A DNA stretch of 64,000 bases from an uncultured Bacteroides sp. (GCA_900766005.1 CAAFTU010000041.1:1-64000), one strand, 5' to 3'; counted from the stretch's first letter, positions 34,592-45,800 are shown. Numbers and translations are program-made. The notes: a model not told the origin generated them from the letters alone.

Positions 34592-36244
34592 TTAGAAACG
34601 CATGCCTAACGTAAGCATCACCTTATGATTGGTATGAGTAACCTCTGTACCCGGCAAATCTACGCAATCGAATGCATAGAATGTTTCCTTATACGTATTC
34701 AGGAGATAAGCCATATCCATGTAAAAGCTCTTTCCGCGGTATCCCAATCCAAAAGCATAATTCTGCGTTTCTCCCGGATTGGCAAATTCGGTATCTGTTC
34801 GCATCGAATTGGGCGCTAAATACTTAAAGGCATCACTTTTCATAGGCGAACTGATATAATTGTATCCCAAGCGAAGTGACATTTCGGGCATCAACTTAAA
34901 CTCACCGCCTATACGGAATGTATGCACGGCTTTCATCATCGCTTCTATATCTGCCGTCTGTCCCATTTCATATCCGTCCGGATCTTTCAGCCGACCTGCA
35001 GAACGATCACTGTATTCATATTCTACCCCAAATGCAGCAAACGAACCAACGGTATAACCCATGTTCACATTAAACTTCCACGGAGTAATCAGGCGATAAT
35101 CATACTCACCCTCTGTATCGCGTCCTGCAGCATCATACGGTTTGCTTACCCCTTTTTTAATTTCGTCATTATGAACCACGTCAAAGTCTAAGTAAGCCCT
35201 GTTACGCTCCGTCAAACTGAAATAGGTCGGTGTATGTACAGCCGCACCAATACGGAACGATGACATTTCAAACGGACGAAGAATGAAACCCAACTTAAAG
35301 TCAACCCCACTACCATTCACACCGAATTCATTTCCCAGCGTATAACCGCCCTGACCATTCCCCTTGGCATCAGTAAAATCTTCATTATAAACACTGCTAC
35401 GGTCGTAATCAACACAATACAAGCCTAAAGTAGCTCCCAGATAAAACCGGTCATGGAAATTCAAAGCACCATTCAAGTCGAATGCGTGGATCCCCCCACT
35501 CTCTTTCGAACTGTATTGCTGCTGCACCTTGTCGCCCTGCATCCAGTAAGGAGTATATCCTTCAAAGAGCTCTTCACCCTCGGGAAGCGGCTGTCCATTC
35601 ACTCCACCCGTGTTACCTGCCGGAGCAGAGGGTGATTGAGACGGTTTCTGCTTATAATTCGGGTTCACCAGATAAGCATTATAAGCCATGATACCCAACC
35701 AAGGCAACTCAGGGTTTACAAACGCATCATCACTCTTCAAAGCCTTTTCCAAAATCGGGTCAAATTGGCCGTCGAAATTAAAATTCAACATATTGGCCAT
35801 CTGCACCGTCTGCGAAGTATTGAATACACCTCCCAACAGCATGGAGCGGCTAAATGACTTCATCTTGCGGTAGTTGAACCCAAAGTTTGCAAAGCGCAAC
35901 GGGGTATGGTTGCCTATCTTTGTAGCAAACACAAATCCCACATTATCGAACGAACCATGAAACTTATCATGAGCCACACCATTGGCTTTCATACCCGTAT
36001 TATCAAAACCAAACGAAAGCATCACATCGTTACTCCGGTAAATACCGATACCAGCCGGGTTTGTCCCCATCGTTGTGATATCTCCACCAAGAGCCCCCAT
36101 AGCTCCTCCCATGCCCACAAAACGAGCAGTACCGTTCAAGTCACTACCCATCAAGCGATTGGCATCGTATATCGTTGTCTGTGCCTGCAGAAAAGCACTG
36201 CAAGAAAACAGCAGACCCATTGAAACTATCTTAACTAACTTCAT
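34592..36244 (-). CDS. OmpP1/FadL-type outer-membrane transport protein
   Basis: A 550-residue exported beta-barrel. It has a signal peptide (ending SCSAFLQAQ), the FadL/OmpP1 N-terminal hatch motif (DLNGTARFVGMGGAMGALGG, then TTMGTNPAGIGIYRSNDVM) and many amphipathic strands up to MLTLGMRF at the C-terminus. The family carries hydrophobic molecules across the outer membrane. It starts 23 bp after the stop of the aromatic/Arg-Ser-rich protein gene on the same strand, so the two form an operon. Confidence 0.88.
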   Translation of the reverse strand: MKLVKIVSMGLLFSCSAFLQAQTTIYDANRLMGSDLNGTARFVGMGGAMGALGGDITTMGTNPAGIGIYRSNDVMLSFGFDNTGMKANGVAHDKFHGSFDNVGFVFATKIGNHTPLRFANFGFNYRKMKSFSRSMLLGGVFNTSQTVQMANMLNFNFDGQFDPILEKALKSDDAFVNPELPWLGIMAYNAYLVNPNYKQKPSQSPSAPAGNTGGVNGQPLPEGEELFEGYTPYWMQGDKVQQQYSSKESGGIHAFDLNGALNFHDRFYLGATLGLYCVDYDRSSVYNEDFTDAKGNGQGGYTLGNEFGVNGSGVDFKLGFILRPFEMSSFRIGAAVHTPTYFSLTERNRAYLDFDVVHNDEIKKGVSKPYDAAGRDTEGEYDYRLITPWKFNVNMGYTVGSFAAFGVEYEYSDRSAGRLKDPDGYEMGQTADIEAMMKAVHTFRIGGEFKLMPEMSLRLGYNYISSPMKSDAFKYLAPNSMRTDTEFANPGETQNYAFGLGYRGKSFYMDMAYLLNTYKETFYAFDCVDLPGTEVTHTNHKVMLTLGMRF

Positions 36245-36267
36245 ATCTCAGAACTTAAAAAATTAAA

Positions 36268-37494
36268 CTATCTTCTGTGACTGCCACCACCCGAACTCCG
36301 GGAAGAAGATCCTCCCCCTCTCGAGTAACTGCCACCTCCTGCAGAACCTGAACTGCGGGTATAAGAACTGCTACTGCTGCGAGGCGAATAGCTACTGCCA
36401 CTGCTTCTACGCGAGTAGTTTTCTGTATTGGAATTCCGGCGGGTAGTAGTGCCCGATGAATTTCCGCGTGTATACGAACCCGTGCGGTTGCTGCGGTATG
36501 TACTTGAACTGCGCGTACTGCTTGGGCGGGTATACGTTTCTGTATTTCTGCGCGAATACGAACTTCCACCTCTTACCGCACCGTTACTGCGACTGCTGCT
36601 ACGTGTACCGACTACTCTACCGCCAGAAGTGCCCGAACGACGAACACTCTGTCCGATACTGGAGTGGGTAGGACGGGAAGAACTCACCCCATAATCCCTA
36701 CGGCTGGAAGAACCACTTCCCCGATATCCTGAATAATAAGAACGATTGTTGCCATTGATCACACTGCGGCTTGCATAATAGGGACGTCCTCCTCCCCAGC
36801 CCCAGTAAGGATCATAATAATGATGATGGTGATGATGTCCCCAATAGCCATGATACCAACCGTGCCAATATCCGGAAGCATATCCCCAGCTACAGTAAGG
36901 ACTTCCCCATCCCCAGCCATAGTTCCAGTTCCAGCTGAAAGAACTATACCGCCAATCCCACCACAAAGGATTGCTGTAAGTCGGAAAGGCATATGCATAC
37001 ATGCCATCGGTATAGACATTCCAATCCCAAGCTCCGGGACCATACACAATATCCCAATAAATCGGGCTGTTGACACTGATAGCAAAACGCGGATTGCGGA
37101 AGCGGATGATGCGTTCGGCATACTCATAATCTTCCTGCGTACCCTCAAATTCACCAGTCACCCATTCACCTCTCAAATCCGGATTCTTCTTCCGCTTGAT
37201 ATAAAGCGTATCATGCTCCATCTCGAAATCATTCTCATCAGCCTCATACCGACGGTTATATTCATCAATGTCACGCGTACTTATTTCCTGACGATCGTTT
37301 ACCACCACCGTAGAGCCTGGCGAAGTATAAATCGATGTCACCTTTTTCTCAGAATCTACCTTCCGAGTTGAAACTTCCTCTTTCTCCTTTTTATTTTTCG
37401 AAGGCACAAAATAAAGGTCATCATCCACACTCTGTGCCATCACTCCTGCCGGAAGACACAGGACAAACAGCAAAAAGTAAACAATCTTTTTCAT
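36268..37494 (-). CDS. Exported aromatic- and Arg/Ser-rich protein, unknown function
   Basis: A 408-residue protein; the ATG before KKIVYFLLFVLCLPAGVMAQ gives a clear signal peptide. Residues about 30-130 are charged with no known domain (contains IKRKKNPDLRGEWVTGEFEG). About 130-230 is extremely rich in Trp, Tyr, Gly and His, including a run of six to seven His (GHHHHHHYYDPYWGWGGG). The last 170 residues are low-complexity Ser/Arg/Gly/Thr (NRTGSYTRGNSSGTTTRR). Such composition suggests an extracellular or surface-exposed, perhaps metal-binding or adhesive, polymer-like tail. Upstream of the FadL-type gene. Confidence 0.8.
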   Translation of the reverse strand: MKKIVYFLLFVLCLPAGVMAQSVDDDLYFVPSKNKKEKEEVSTRKVDSEKKVTSIYTSPGSTVVVNDRQEISTRDIDEYNRRYEADENDFEMEHDTLYIKRKKNPDLRGEWVTGEFEGTQEDYEYAERIIRFRNPRFAISVNSPIYWDIVYGPGAWDWNVYTDGMYAYAFPTYSNPLWWDWRYSSFSWNWNYGWGWGSPYCSWGYASGYWHGWYHGYWGHHHHHHYYDPYWGWGGGRPYYASRSVINGNNRSYYSGYRGSGSSSRRDYGVSSSRPTHSSIGQSVRRSGTSGGRVVGTRSSSRSNGAVRGGSSYSRRNTETYTRPSSTRSSSTYRSNRTGSYTRGNSSGTTTRRNSNTENYSRRSSGSSYSPRSSSSSYTRSSGSAGGGSYSRGGGSSSRSSGGGSHRR

Positions 37495-37533
37495 ATTATC
37501 TCGGTTTATGTAATTACTAAACTTTTCTCGATA

Positions 37534-37541
37534 CAAAGATA
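37534..37541 (-). promoter_or_regulatory. -7 element of the two-gene minus-strand unit
   Basis: TATCTTTG on the minus strand, 40 bp before the ATG at 37494. It faces away from the prmA promoter at 37607-37614. Confidence 0.55.
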
Positions 37542-37606
37542 AAAAAGAGAAATTCTTCCCTAAGAAGATTTTCCCCAAAGGATAATAGGGAAATCCCTAT
37601 TTTAAT

Positions 37607-37614
37607 TATCTTTG
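37607..37614 (+). promoter_or_regulatory. -7 element of prmA
   Basis: TATCTTTG, perfect TAnnTTTG, 30 bp before the prmA ATG; no good -33 element seen. Confidence 0.55.
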
Positions 37615-37644
37615 TGATATTATTTACTACAATTAGAAACAACT

Positions 37645-38493
37645 ATGAAGTATTTTGAGTTCACATTCCACACCAGTCCGTGCACAGAGACCGTCAACGA
37701 CGTACTCGCAGCCGTTTTAGGAGAAGTAGGGTTTGAGAGTTTTGTTGAATGCGAAGAAGGACTGAAAGCGTATATCCAGCAAAACCTGTGCAATGAAGAA
37801 GCCATCCAAAACGCCGTTCAAGATTTTCCCTTGCCCGACACCCAGGTATCCTACACGCAGGTAGAAGCTGAAGATAAAGACTGGAACGAAGAATGGGAAA
37901 AGAACTTCTTCCAGCCGATCATCATTGGCAACCGCTGCGTGATCCACAGCACTTTTCATCAAGATGTTCCCCAGGCAGAATACGACATTGTCATCAATCC
38001 CCAGATGGCATTTGGCACCGGACATCACGAGACAACCAGCCTCATCATTGAAGAACTGCTGGATAGTGAATTGCAAAACAAGTCCTTGCTCGATATGGGT
38101 TGCGGAACCTCCATCCTCGCCATCTTGGCACGCATGCGCGGAGCCCGTCCCTGCACAGCCATTGACATTGATGAATGGTGTGTACGCAATTCCATTGAAA
38201 ACATCGAACTGAATCACGTAGATGACATTACAGTATCTCAAGGAGACGCTTCTGCCCTTTCCGGCAAAGGCCCCTTCGATGTCATCATTGCCAACATCAA
38301 CCGTAATATCCTGATCAACGACATGAAGCATTACGTAGCCTGCATGCATCCAGGATCAGAACTCTATCTAAGCGGATTTTATGTAGATGACATCCCCGTG
38401 ATCCAAGCAGAAGCAGAAAAGAACGGATTAAGCTATGTTCACCACAAAGAAAAGAACCGGTGGGCTGCCGTTAAAATGATTTTCAAACCCTAA
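37645..38493 (+). CDS. prmA: Ribosomal protein L11 methyltransferase
   Basis: A 282-residue SAM-dependent enzyme that methylates ribosomal protein L11. It has an N-terminal substrate-recognition domain, the INPQMAFGTGHHETTSLIIE block specific to the family, the SAM motif LLDMGCGTSILAILARM, and DVIIANINRNILIND (motif IV, usually NI(L/N)AN). It is monocistronic. Confidence 0.95.
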   Translation: MKYFEFTFHTSPCTETVNDVLAAVLGEVGFESFVECEEGLKAYIQQNLCNEEAIQNAVQDFPLPDTQVSYTQVEAEDKDWNEEWEKNFFQPIIIGNRCVIHSTFHQDVPQAEYDIVINPQMAFGTGHHETTSLIIEELLDSELQNKSLLDMGCGTSILAILARMRGARPCTAIDIDEWCVRNSIENIELNHVDDITVSQGDASALSGKGPFDVIIANINRNILINDMKHYVACMHPGSELYLSGFYVDDIPVIQAEAEKNGLSYVHHKEKNRWAAVKMIFKP

Positions 38494-38542
38494 ACCAGGT
38501 TTCCTCTAAAATCAAAAAAACGGAAGACTCTACAATAACAGG

Positions 38543-38609
38543 CTAACAGCAGGGCGATGAAAAAAACACTAGCAGTTCTAGCATAATCGCTCACTGTTAG
38601 TCTTTTTTT
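38543..38609 (+). terminator. Terminator of prmA
   Basis: CTAACAG pairs with CTGTTAG, with CGAT/ATCG and CTAG/CTAG inner pairs, followed by TCTTTTTTT on the plus strand. Confidence 0.65.
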
Positions 38610-38634
38610 CTGGGCAGTTATATCTTCCCGAGCA

Positions 38635-39564
38635 TCATTTTTTCTGGATAGTCAATGCTTTCAGATCTGCCAGCGAACCATTGAATACATTCAGGTCCAC
38701 TTCCTCTTCAATACCCGGCACACTTCCCACATCCGTATGCTGCCAGAAATCCCAGCGTCCCTCATACCTCACAGAATCCACATAATAGTGAGCAATCCAG
38801 TAAGGATACGCATTAAACACCGAATCATTCAGATACTTTTTCTTAAACTTATAGGACGTATACAAGATAGGCTTCACTCCATAATGCGCCTCCACCCGAT
38901 TAAGCCAACGGATAATACCCTGCTGCAACTCTTGCTTGCTTTTACGTCCAGTCACCTCTACATCCAACACCGGAGGCAAGTCGCCAGTATCCAATTTTAC
39001 TGTCTGAATAAAGAACTCAGCCTGCCGCAAAGCATCCGTTCCCGGAATAAAAAAATGATAAGCCCCCCGTATGAAACCGTGGGCACGTGCATTAGCAAAA
39101 TGAGAAGCAAACGTCGTATCCCCGTGATCACCGCCTTCCGTAGCCTTCATAAACACAAACTGCAAAGGAGTAATGGCCTCCTGATGCTGCTGCAACAGTT
39201 GCCAGTCAATTCTACCCTGGTAATGAGACACGTCAATGCCGTGCACCTGATAACCATACGGAATACATACCCCATAATCCTTCAAACCGTTGCAAGGTTT
39301 CCAGCGATATTCATAAGGGCGGATAAAGAAATAATAAAAAAGAAAAGAAAAAACCACCACCAGCAATACTGCAAGAGTATTACGCTGCCAGGCAGACATA
39401 CCCTCGTCCTGCTTCATCTGGACCGTCTTCACAGAACGTGTTTTGGCAGCAGAAGCAGTACCTCTTTTCCTGGAAGATGCAGTTCCAGACTTCTTCTTTT
39501 GAGATACAGAACCCGATTTCTTTTTCTTTTTTACCGGTTCAGTGGGCGAGTTAAATAGCGGCAA
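38635..39564 (-). CDS. GH25 lysozyme, membrane-anchored
   Basis: A 309-residue glycoside hydrolase family 25 muramidase cutting peptidoglycan. The N-terminal 55 residues are cytoplasmic and Lys/Ser-rich, then one membrane helix (about 60-81, LAVLLVVVFSFLFYYFFI), then the catalytic domain: HGIDVSHYQGRIDW, FVFMKATEGG, GAYHFF and LPPVLDVEVTG hold the acidic residues of the active site, ending DFWQHTDVGSVPGI. The reading frame starts with TTG at 39564; no ATG precedes residue 50, so the start is uncertain. Confidence 0.87.
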   Translation of the reverse strand: MPLFNSPTEPVKKKKKSGSVSQKKKSGTASSRKRGTASAAKTRSVKTVQMKQDEGMSAWQRNTLAVLLVVVFSFLFYYFFIRPYEYRWKPCNGLKDYGVCIPYGYQVHGIDVSHYQGRIDWQLLQQHQEAITPLQFVFMKATEGGDHGDTTFASHFANARAHGFIRGAYHFFIPGTDALRQAEFFIQTVKLDTGDLPPVLDVEVTGRKSKQELQQGIIRWLNRVEAHYGVKPILYTSYKFKKKYLNDSVFNAYPYWIAHYYVDSVRYEGRWDFWQHTDVGSVPGIEEEVDLNVFNGSLADLKALTIQKK

Positions 39565-39644
39565 TGGAGTGACAATTAGTAGTTAAAAGGGAATAAATAA
39601 TAAAAAAGACAGCAGTCAGCAGGAACAACGAAGAAAAAGAGACA

Positions 39645-39689
39645 AACGGTGAACGATACCCTGCCTTCAGACAGCCACCGTCCACCGTT
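39645..39689 (-). terminator. Terminator of pfp
   Basis: AACGGTGAACGATAC pairs imperfectly (12 of 16) with the segment ending CCACCGTT, 52 bp past the pfp stop, followed on the minus strand by TCTCTTTTTC. Confidence 0.5.
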
Positions 39690-39740
39690 CATTTATCATT
39701 TACTCAACAGCGTTGTACATTCACAGACAACCGTTGTCGA

Positions 39741-41387
39741 TTACTTCTGTTGTTCCAACTGCAAAGTCTTAGTCGGTTGGTCGCAAACTTCAGTAGGACC
39801 GAAGTATTGGATTGGGCCCGGATAAACATAATCCGTTTCCTTAGCCCAGCGTTCACGTTGAGCAGCAAAAGCCTTGAACGGAGCACCATCCAACTTCACA
39901 AGAGCCTTCTGGATAACCGGTTTCATTTCACCGTGACGGCGTTCCATGTTCATCATCATAGTGATAGGCACACCACCAGCAACCCATTCAGCAGCCGGAG
40001 CTGTCGTGTTGCGTACAGAAGACATATAACCAGTCTTACCGTTAGCAATCAACATAGAAGCTGTGTAACCCAAAGAATAGCAGTAGTCAGCGTCAAAGTT
40101 AGACGGAGCAGCGCAACGACCTTCGTAACCGAAGAAGTGGTGCTGAGCAGCAAACTTACCAACGTATTTACCTTCTTCCTTCCACTGAGCCAACTTAGTA
40201 CCTACCATTTCAGACAACAGCTTTTCAGTTTCGATCAAAGAAACCTGAACGTTTCCGTGCGGGTCGCGGTCCAAAGACAACTGACGAGCCACGCCTTCCG
40301 GCAGACTTGCATAGATAGCTGAGTTCTCAGCAGACAAGTGACGGATGATATAATCACGCTGAGCAGATTTCTTGATTTGAGAGAATTCAGTTGCGTTAGC
40401 AGCCAGGAAGTCATTCAATTCAGCAATCAGACGCTTCATAGCCGGGATAAATTCAACCAAACCTTCCGGAATCAATACAGTACCGAAGTTGTTGCCTTGA
40501 GCAGCGCGGTCAGCCACTACCTGAGCGATGTAAGTCACTACATCATCCAAAGACATATCCTTTTCTTCTACTTCTTCAGAAACGATACAAACATTCGGTT
40601 GAACCTGCAAAGCACATTCCAAAGCAATGTGAGAAGCCGAACGACCCATCAGCTTGATAAAGTGCCAGTACTTACGAGCTGAGTTACAGTCACGTTGAAT
40701 GTTACCGATTACTTCAGCATAAGTCTTACAAGCAGTATCGAAACCGAAAGAAGTTTCAATCATATCATTCTTCAAGTCACCGTCGATTGTTTTCGGACAA
40801 CCGATTACCTGAACGCCATAATTCTTGGCAGCATAGTATTCAGCCAATACACAAGCATTTGTGTTAGAGTCGTCACCACCGATAATAACCAGCGCTTTGA
40901 TACCCAATTCCTTGATGATTTCGTAACCCTTTTCAAACTGTTCTTCTTTTTCCAGTTTTGTACGGCCAGAACCGATGATATCGAAACCACCAGTGTTACG
41001 GTATTCGTCAATGATATCAGCAGTCAGTTCCATATAGTCATGGTCTACCAAACCGCCAGGACCCAAGATAAAGCCATACAGCTTGCTTTCCGGGTTCAGC
41101 TTCTTGATACCATCAAACAAACCAGAGATTACGTTGTGACCGCCAGGAGCCTGACCACCCGACAGAATCACACCCACATTGATAGCCGGAAGTGAAACAG
41201 CTTCACCAGCTTCAAATGTAATCAGCGGCATTCCGTATGTATTAGGGAACAAAGCCTTGATAGCTTCCTGGTCTGCTACAGACTGAGTAGCAGCACCGGC
41301 AACAACCTTAACAGCTCCCGAAGCCAACGCTTTCGGAAGTTTGGGCTGATAAGCAGCCCTTGCAATTTGCAATGCACTTTTAGTCAT
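39741..41387 (-). CDS. pfp: Diphosphate--fructose-6-phosphate 1-phosphotransferase
   Basis: A 548-residue long-form PPi-dependent phosphofructokinase, which runs reversibly in glycolysis and gluconeogenesis. The phosphoryl-donor loop is VIIGGDDSNTNACVLAEYY: Asp in GGDD (ATP enzymes have Gly in GGDGT) marks use of pyrophosphate. The catalytic block is CPKTIDGDLKN, and MGRSASHIALECALQ contacts the sugar phosphate. It stands alone with a hairpin downstream. Confidence 0.95.
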   Translation of the reverse strand: MTKSALQIARAAYQPKLPKALASGAVKVVAGAATQSVADQEAIKALFPNTYGMPLITFEAGEAVSLPAINVGVILSGGQAPGGHNVISGLFDGIKKLNPESKLYGFILGPGGLVDHDYMELTADIIDEYRNTGGFDIIGSGRTKLEKEEQFEKGYEIIKELGIKALVIIGGDDSNTNACVLAEYYAAKNYGVQVIGCPKTIDGDLKNDMIETSFGFDTACKTYAEVIGNIQRDCNSARKYWHFIKLMGRSASHIALECALQVQPNVCIVSEEVEEKDMSLDDVVTYIAQVVADRAAQGNNFGTVLIPEGLVEFIPAMKRLIAELNDFLAANATEFSQIKKSAQRDYIIRHLSAENSAIYASLPEGVARQLSLDRDPHGNVQVSLIETEKLLSEMVGTKLAQWKEEGKYVGKFAAQHHFFGYEGRCAAPSNFDADYCYSLGYTASMLIANGKTGYMSSVRNTTAPAAEWVAGGVPITMMMNMERRHGEMKPVIQKALVKLDGAPFKAFAAQRERWAKETDYVYPGPIQYFGPTEVCDQPTKTLQLEQQK

Positions 41388-41498
41388 TTTTTTATATTTA
41401 AAGGTGTTAGTATGTTTTTTCCGTAAATTGAAAAGCGTTGCAAATTTCGCATTTTTTTCTGAAATATGAAAAAAACTTCTCCCTTTTGTTTACACGTT

Positions 41499-42869
41499 CT
41501 ATTTCCAACCGCCTCCGAGCGCCTTATACAGCTGCACTACAGCAATCCGTTCATCGCGGATAGCATTACTCAAACCAATCTGAGCATCAAAGTATCCACG
41601 CTGCGCATCCAGCACATCCAGGTAATTAATCACCCCGTTGATATACTGCAACTGAGCCAGGTCCATATAACTCTTGGCCGACCGCTCCAGCTTGGCACGC
41701 AATTCATACACCTCTTTAATTTTGCTGAAGTTTACAATTGCATTACGAGTTTCCTTGAAAGCCTGCAGCACCGATTTTTCATATTCATGCACTTCAGCCT
41801 CATAAGCCGCCTTTTTAGCCTTCCAGGCAGCCCGGTTCTTTCCCCAGCCGAATACCGGAGTAAGCAAAGCCCCTTTCAGAAGCGCATACGGCGAATCAAG
41901 CAGTTCAGACAAAGCCGAACTTTCACCTCCCAGCTCACCCGTCAATGTCAAACGGGGAAACATATTGGTGAAAGCCACGCCCACCTTGGCATTCGCAGCA
42001 ATCAGTTTCTGCTCAGCCTGACGGATATCAGGGCGACGCTCCAACAAGTCAGAAGGCAAACCAACCGGCAACACCTCGCGTCCATTCAGATCACGCAAAA
42101 GACTTGAGCGCACAATTCGGTTGGGATACTCACCCGCCAAGAAAGCAATATCATTTTCCTTCAGTGAAATCTTCCGTTCCAGATCAGGCACCAGCGTAGC
42201 CGTACGTGCCAACTCCACCTGCGACTGACGGTAAGCCGTTTCCGAAGTCAGACCACCCGCGAAGCGGATACGAGCCAAGCGCACCCCCTCTTCACGTGCC
42301 TTCAACGTCTGCTTTACAATATCCAGCTCTGTATCCAGTGCCACCAGTTCATAATACGCCTGTGCCACTTCGGCCACAATCGTCATCTTCAACGCACGCT
42401 GTCCTTCCACCGACTGCAGATACTCCGCCACACTGGCCGAACGTGCCCAGCGCAAATTGCCCCACAAGTCCAGTTCCCACGACAACATAAGCTGACCTTC
42501 AAATGTATCCGACTTTTTATAAGAGTCACCGCCATCATTTTCCCATTCCCGTTCAGCAGCCACCTTACCTTTAAAATCGGGCAACAAAGCCGCAGTAGAG
42601 ATTCGTTTCTGAGCCGCCATCTCCTTCACACGGGCCGCAGCAATCAACATATCCTTGTTGTGCTCCAGCGCCCGGTCAATCAGGCCCTGCAGCGTTGTAT
42701 CCGTATAAATCGACTTCCAGTCCTCATCTCCCAAACTCAACGAATCCTGATTCTTCGCCAGTTGTTCGGGCAATTTCAAATCAGGGCGCACATAACTTTT
42801 GCCCACCTTGCAGGAGGTCAACACCCCTGCAAGCAGCACAACGCCCAAATACATATATTTTCTGTTCAT
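41499..42869 (-). CDS. RND efflux outer-membrane channel (OprM/NodT type)
   Basis: A 456-residue TolC-like outer-membrane factor. Lipoprotein signal (LLAGVLTSC), two OEP repeats with long helices (for example AYESAEVHEYEKSVLQAFKETR region and ALDTELDIVKQTLKAREEGV), and the family motifs LPSDLLERRPDIRQAEQKLIAANA and WELDLWGNLRWARSASVAEYL. It starts 1 bp after the RND pump stop, so the three efflux genes are translated from one message. Confidence 0.93.
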   Translation of the reverse strand: MNRKYMYLGVVLLAGVLTSCKVGKSYVRPDLKLPEQLAKNQDSLSLGDEDWKSIYTDTTLQGLIDRALEHNKDMLIAAARVKEMAAQKRISTAALLPDFKGKVAAEREWENDGGDSYKKSDTFEGQLMLSWELDLWGNLRWARSASVAEYLQSVEGQRALKMTIVAEVAQAYYELVALDTELDIVKQTLKAREEGVRLARIRFAGGLTSETAYRQSQVELARTATLVPDLERKISLKENDIAFLAGEYPNRIVRSSLLRDLNGREVLPVGLPSDLLERRPDIRQAEQKLIAANAKVGVAFTNMFPRLTLTGELGGESSALSELLDSPYALLKGALLTPVFGWGKNRAAWKAKKAAYEAEVHEYEKSVLQAFKETRNAIVNFSKIKEVYELRAKLERSAKSYMDLAQLQYINGVINYLDVLDAQRGYFDAQIGLSNAIRDERIAVVQLYKALGGGWK

Positions 42870-42870
42870 T

Positions 42871-45800
42871 CTATTTCTTCAAATTTAAAATTTTCGACTT
42901 CGTCTTATACACCAGCACAAAGAAGAAAGGTACGAGAATAATACCAAAGATAATCGCAAAAATCATTCCGAAGAATACACCGGTACCGATTGCCTGGCGG
43001 CTTGCCGAACCTGGTCCGCTGGCCAACACCATCGGAAGCATACCCAACACAAAGGCCAAGGAAGTCATCAAAATCGGACGGAAGCGCAACTTAGACGCAT
43101 AAATAGCCGACTCAATCAAATCTTCTCCCTTATCTACCTGCACTTTGGCAAACTCAACAATCAAAATCGCATTCTTGGCAGCCAATCCCATCAACATCAC
43201 CAAGCCAATCTGGAAATACACATCATTCTCCAAACCGCAAAGTCCTACACCTAAATAAGCACCCAAAGCAGCTACCGGCAACGAAAGCAACACCGCGATA
43301 GGCACTGTCCAGCTCTCATATTGAGCAGCCAGGAACAAGAACACAAACAGGAACACCAATGCCATCACAAGTCCAGTCTGTCCGCCAGCCATCTTTTCCT
43401 GATAAGAAAGGCCACTCCATTCCACTCCGATATTATCGGGCAAATGCTGCTGAGCAATCTGCTCCATCGTTTCCATCACCTGACCAGAACTATATCCCTG
43501 CGCCGCAGTACCATTGATAACCGCCGAAGTAAACATGTTGAAACGCTTGATGCTACCCGGTCCGGTAGTATAAGAAGCATTACCCAATGAAGTCAGCGGC
43601 ACCATCGCACCATTGGAAGCCTTCACAAAGAAAAGATTAATGTTAGACTTATGTTCACGATACGGAGCTTCAGCCTGAATATATACCTTATAAATACGGT
43701 TAAACATATTAAAGTCGTTGACATACACCGAACCAGTATACGCCTTCATCGTAGAGAACACATCAGCCAAAGGCACACCCAGCAACTTCACTTTATCGCG
43801 ATCCACATCAAAATACAACTGCGGAATTTCCGACTGCAACGAAGAAGACAAACCGGCAATACCCTTGTGTTGAGAAGCATAATGCATCAGCGTATCCGCC
43901 GCATCCACCAGCTGCTCAAACGTAGCTTCACCACGCGCTTCGAGCTGCATTTCAAAACCACCCGAAGTACCCAAACCCGGAATAACAGGAGGCGTAGACA
44001 AGTACACCTTACATTCCGGATATTCTTTCAGATGCATTTCAATCTCCTTCATAATCTCCTGAATGGTCGTTGATTTCCGTTCTTCCCACGGCTTGAGGAT
44101 AACCGTCAGTTCCGTACGTCCCTGATTGCTGCCGATACGCGGACTGCTACCCGTCACATTCTGAATGTATCCGATATACGGATTCTTTTCCAGATACGCA
44201 ATGGCACGGTCGGTCACATTACGTGTACGCTCCAACGTCGTACCTTCAGGCAATTCCAGTTCAATCTTAAAATAGCCTTGGTCTTCTACCGGCAAGAAAC
44301 TGGTCGGAATCAACCTGTGAATCAACAGAATAGCAATCAGCAGCACTCCGAAGCCACTCAACACCCGGCGCGGATGCTTGATGACACGAGTCACAGAGCC
44401 CACATACTTGTTGCTACCCAAAGCCAGCCATTCATTGATCTTGCGGAACACGACATTCTTCTTCTTACCACTGTCCGGCTTCAAAATAAGCGAACACATG
44501 ACCGGACTCAACGTCAACGCCACCACGGTAGAAATCAATACAGACACCACAATTGTCACCGTAAACTGACGATACAGCTGTCCTGTGATACCACTCAAGA
44601 AACTCACCGGCACAAACACCGCTGCCAATACCAGCGACGTAGCAATCAGCGCACTGGCCAACCCGTTCATCGCCTTCTTCGTAGCCTCATACGGACTCAG
44701 TTTTTCTGTCTCCATAATGTGTTCCACACCTTCCACCACCACAATGGCATCATCCACCACGATACCGATGGCCAGAATCAATCCAAGCAGCGTCAAAATA
44801 TTGAGCGAGAAGCCAAAAATCAGCATAAAGCCAAATGTACCGATCAATGAAATAGGAACAGCCACCACCGGAATCACCGTAGCCCGCCAGCTCTGCAAAG
44901 ACAAGTACACCACCAATACCACCAATACCAACGCTTCAAACAAAGTTTTATACACTTCATGGATAGACTCAGAGATATACGTTGTCATATCAAACGGGAT
45001 TTCATACGACAATCCTTCAGGAAAGTTACTGCTGATTTCCTTCATCGCCTCCTTCACCCGTTCGGCCACCTCAATTGCATTGGCACCCGGCAACATATAA
45101 ATACCCAGCACCGCTGCATTCTCACCGTTGATACCACTCTCCGTGCTATACGAAGAGGCTTCCAACGACACACGTGCCACGTCCTTCAAACGGATGATAG
45201 AACCATTCGGGTTTGCACGCACCACAATATCTTCAAACTGACTCACCGTAGACAGACGGCCCTGCGTCGTGATAGGAATCGTCACATCCAATCCCTTCAC
45301 CGGCTGCTGACCCAGCACACCGGCTGCCGATTCACGGTTCTGATCTTTCAGGGCATCCTGCAAATCCTTCACCGTCAAGCCAAAGTTAGCCAGTTTATCC
45401 GGCTGAGCCCAGATCTGCATCGCATAATAACGGCTACCGATATTCGACACACGTCCCACACCGGGAATACGACGAATCACGTCAAGCACGTTGATGGTTG
45501 CAAAGTTACTGAGGTAGATTTCATCAAACTTCGGATCAGCCGAAGTCAAACAGATGGTCATCAGCTGACTGGCCGCCTGTTTTTCTACCGAAATACCGTT
45601 CTGCACCACTTCAGCCGGCAAGCGAGACTCTGCCAACTTCACACGGTTCTGTATTTCCACTGCAGCCAAATCCGGGTCGGCCGACACATCAAACGTAACG
45701 GTAGCCGAAAAACCACCAGAGTTAGAACTGCTGGATTCCATATAAAGCATTCCGGGCGTACCGTTGATTTCCTGCTCAATCGGTGTAGCCACCGCCTGCG

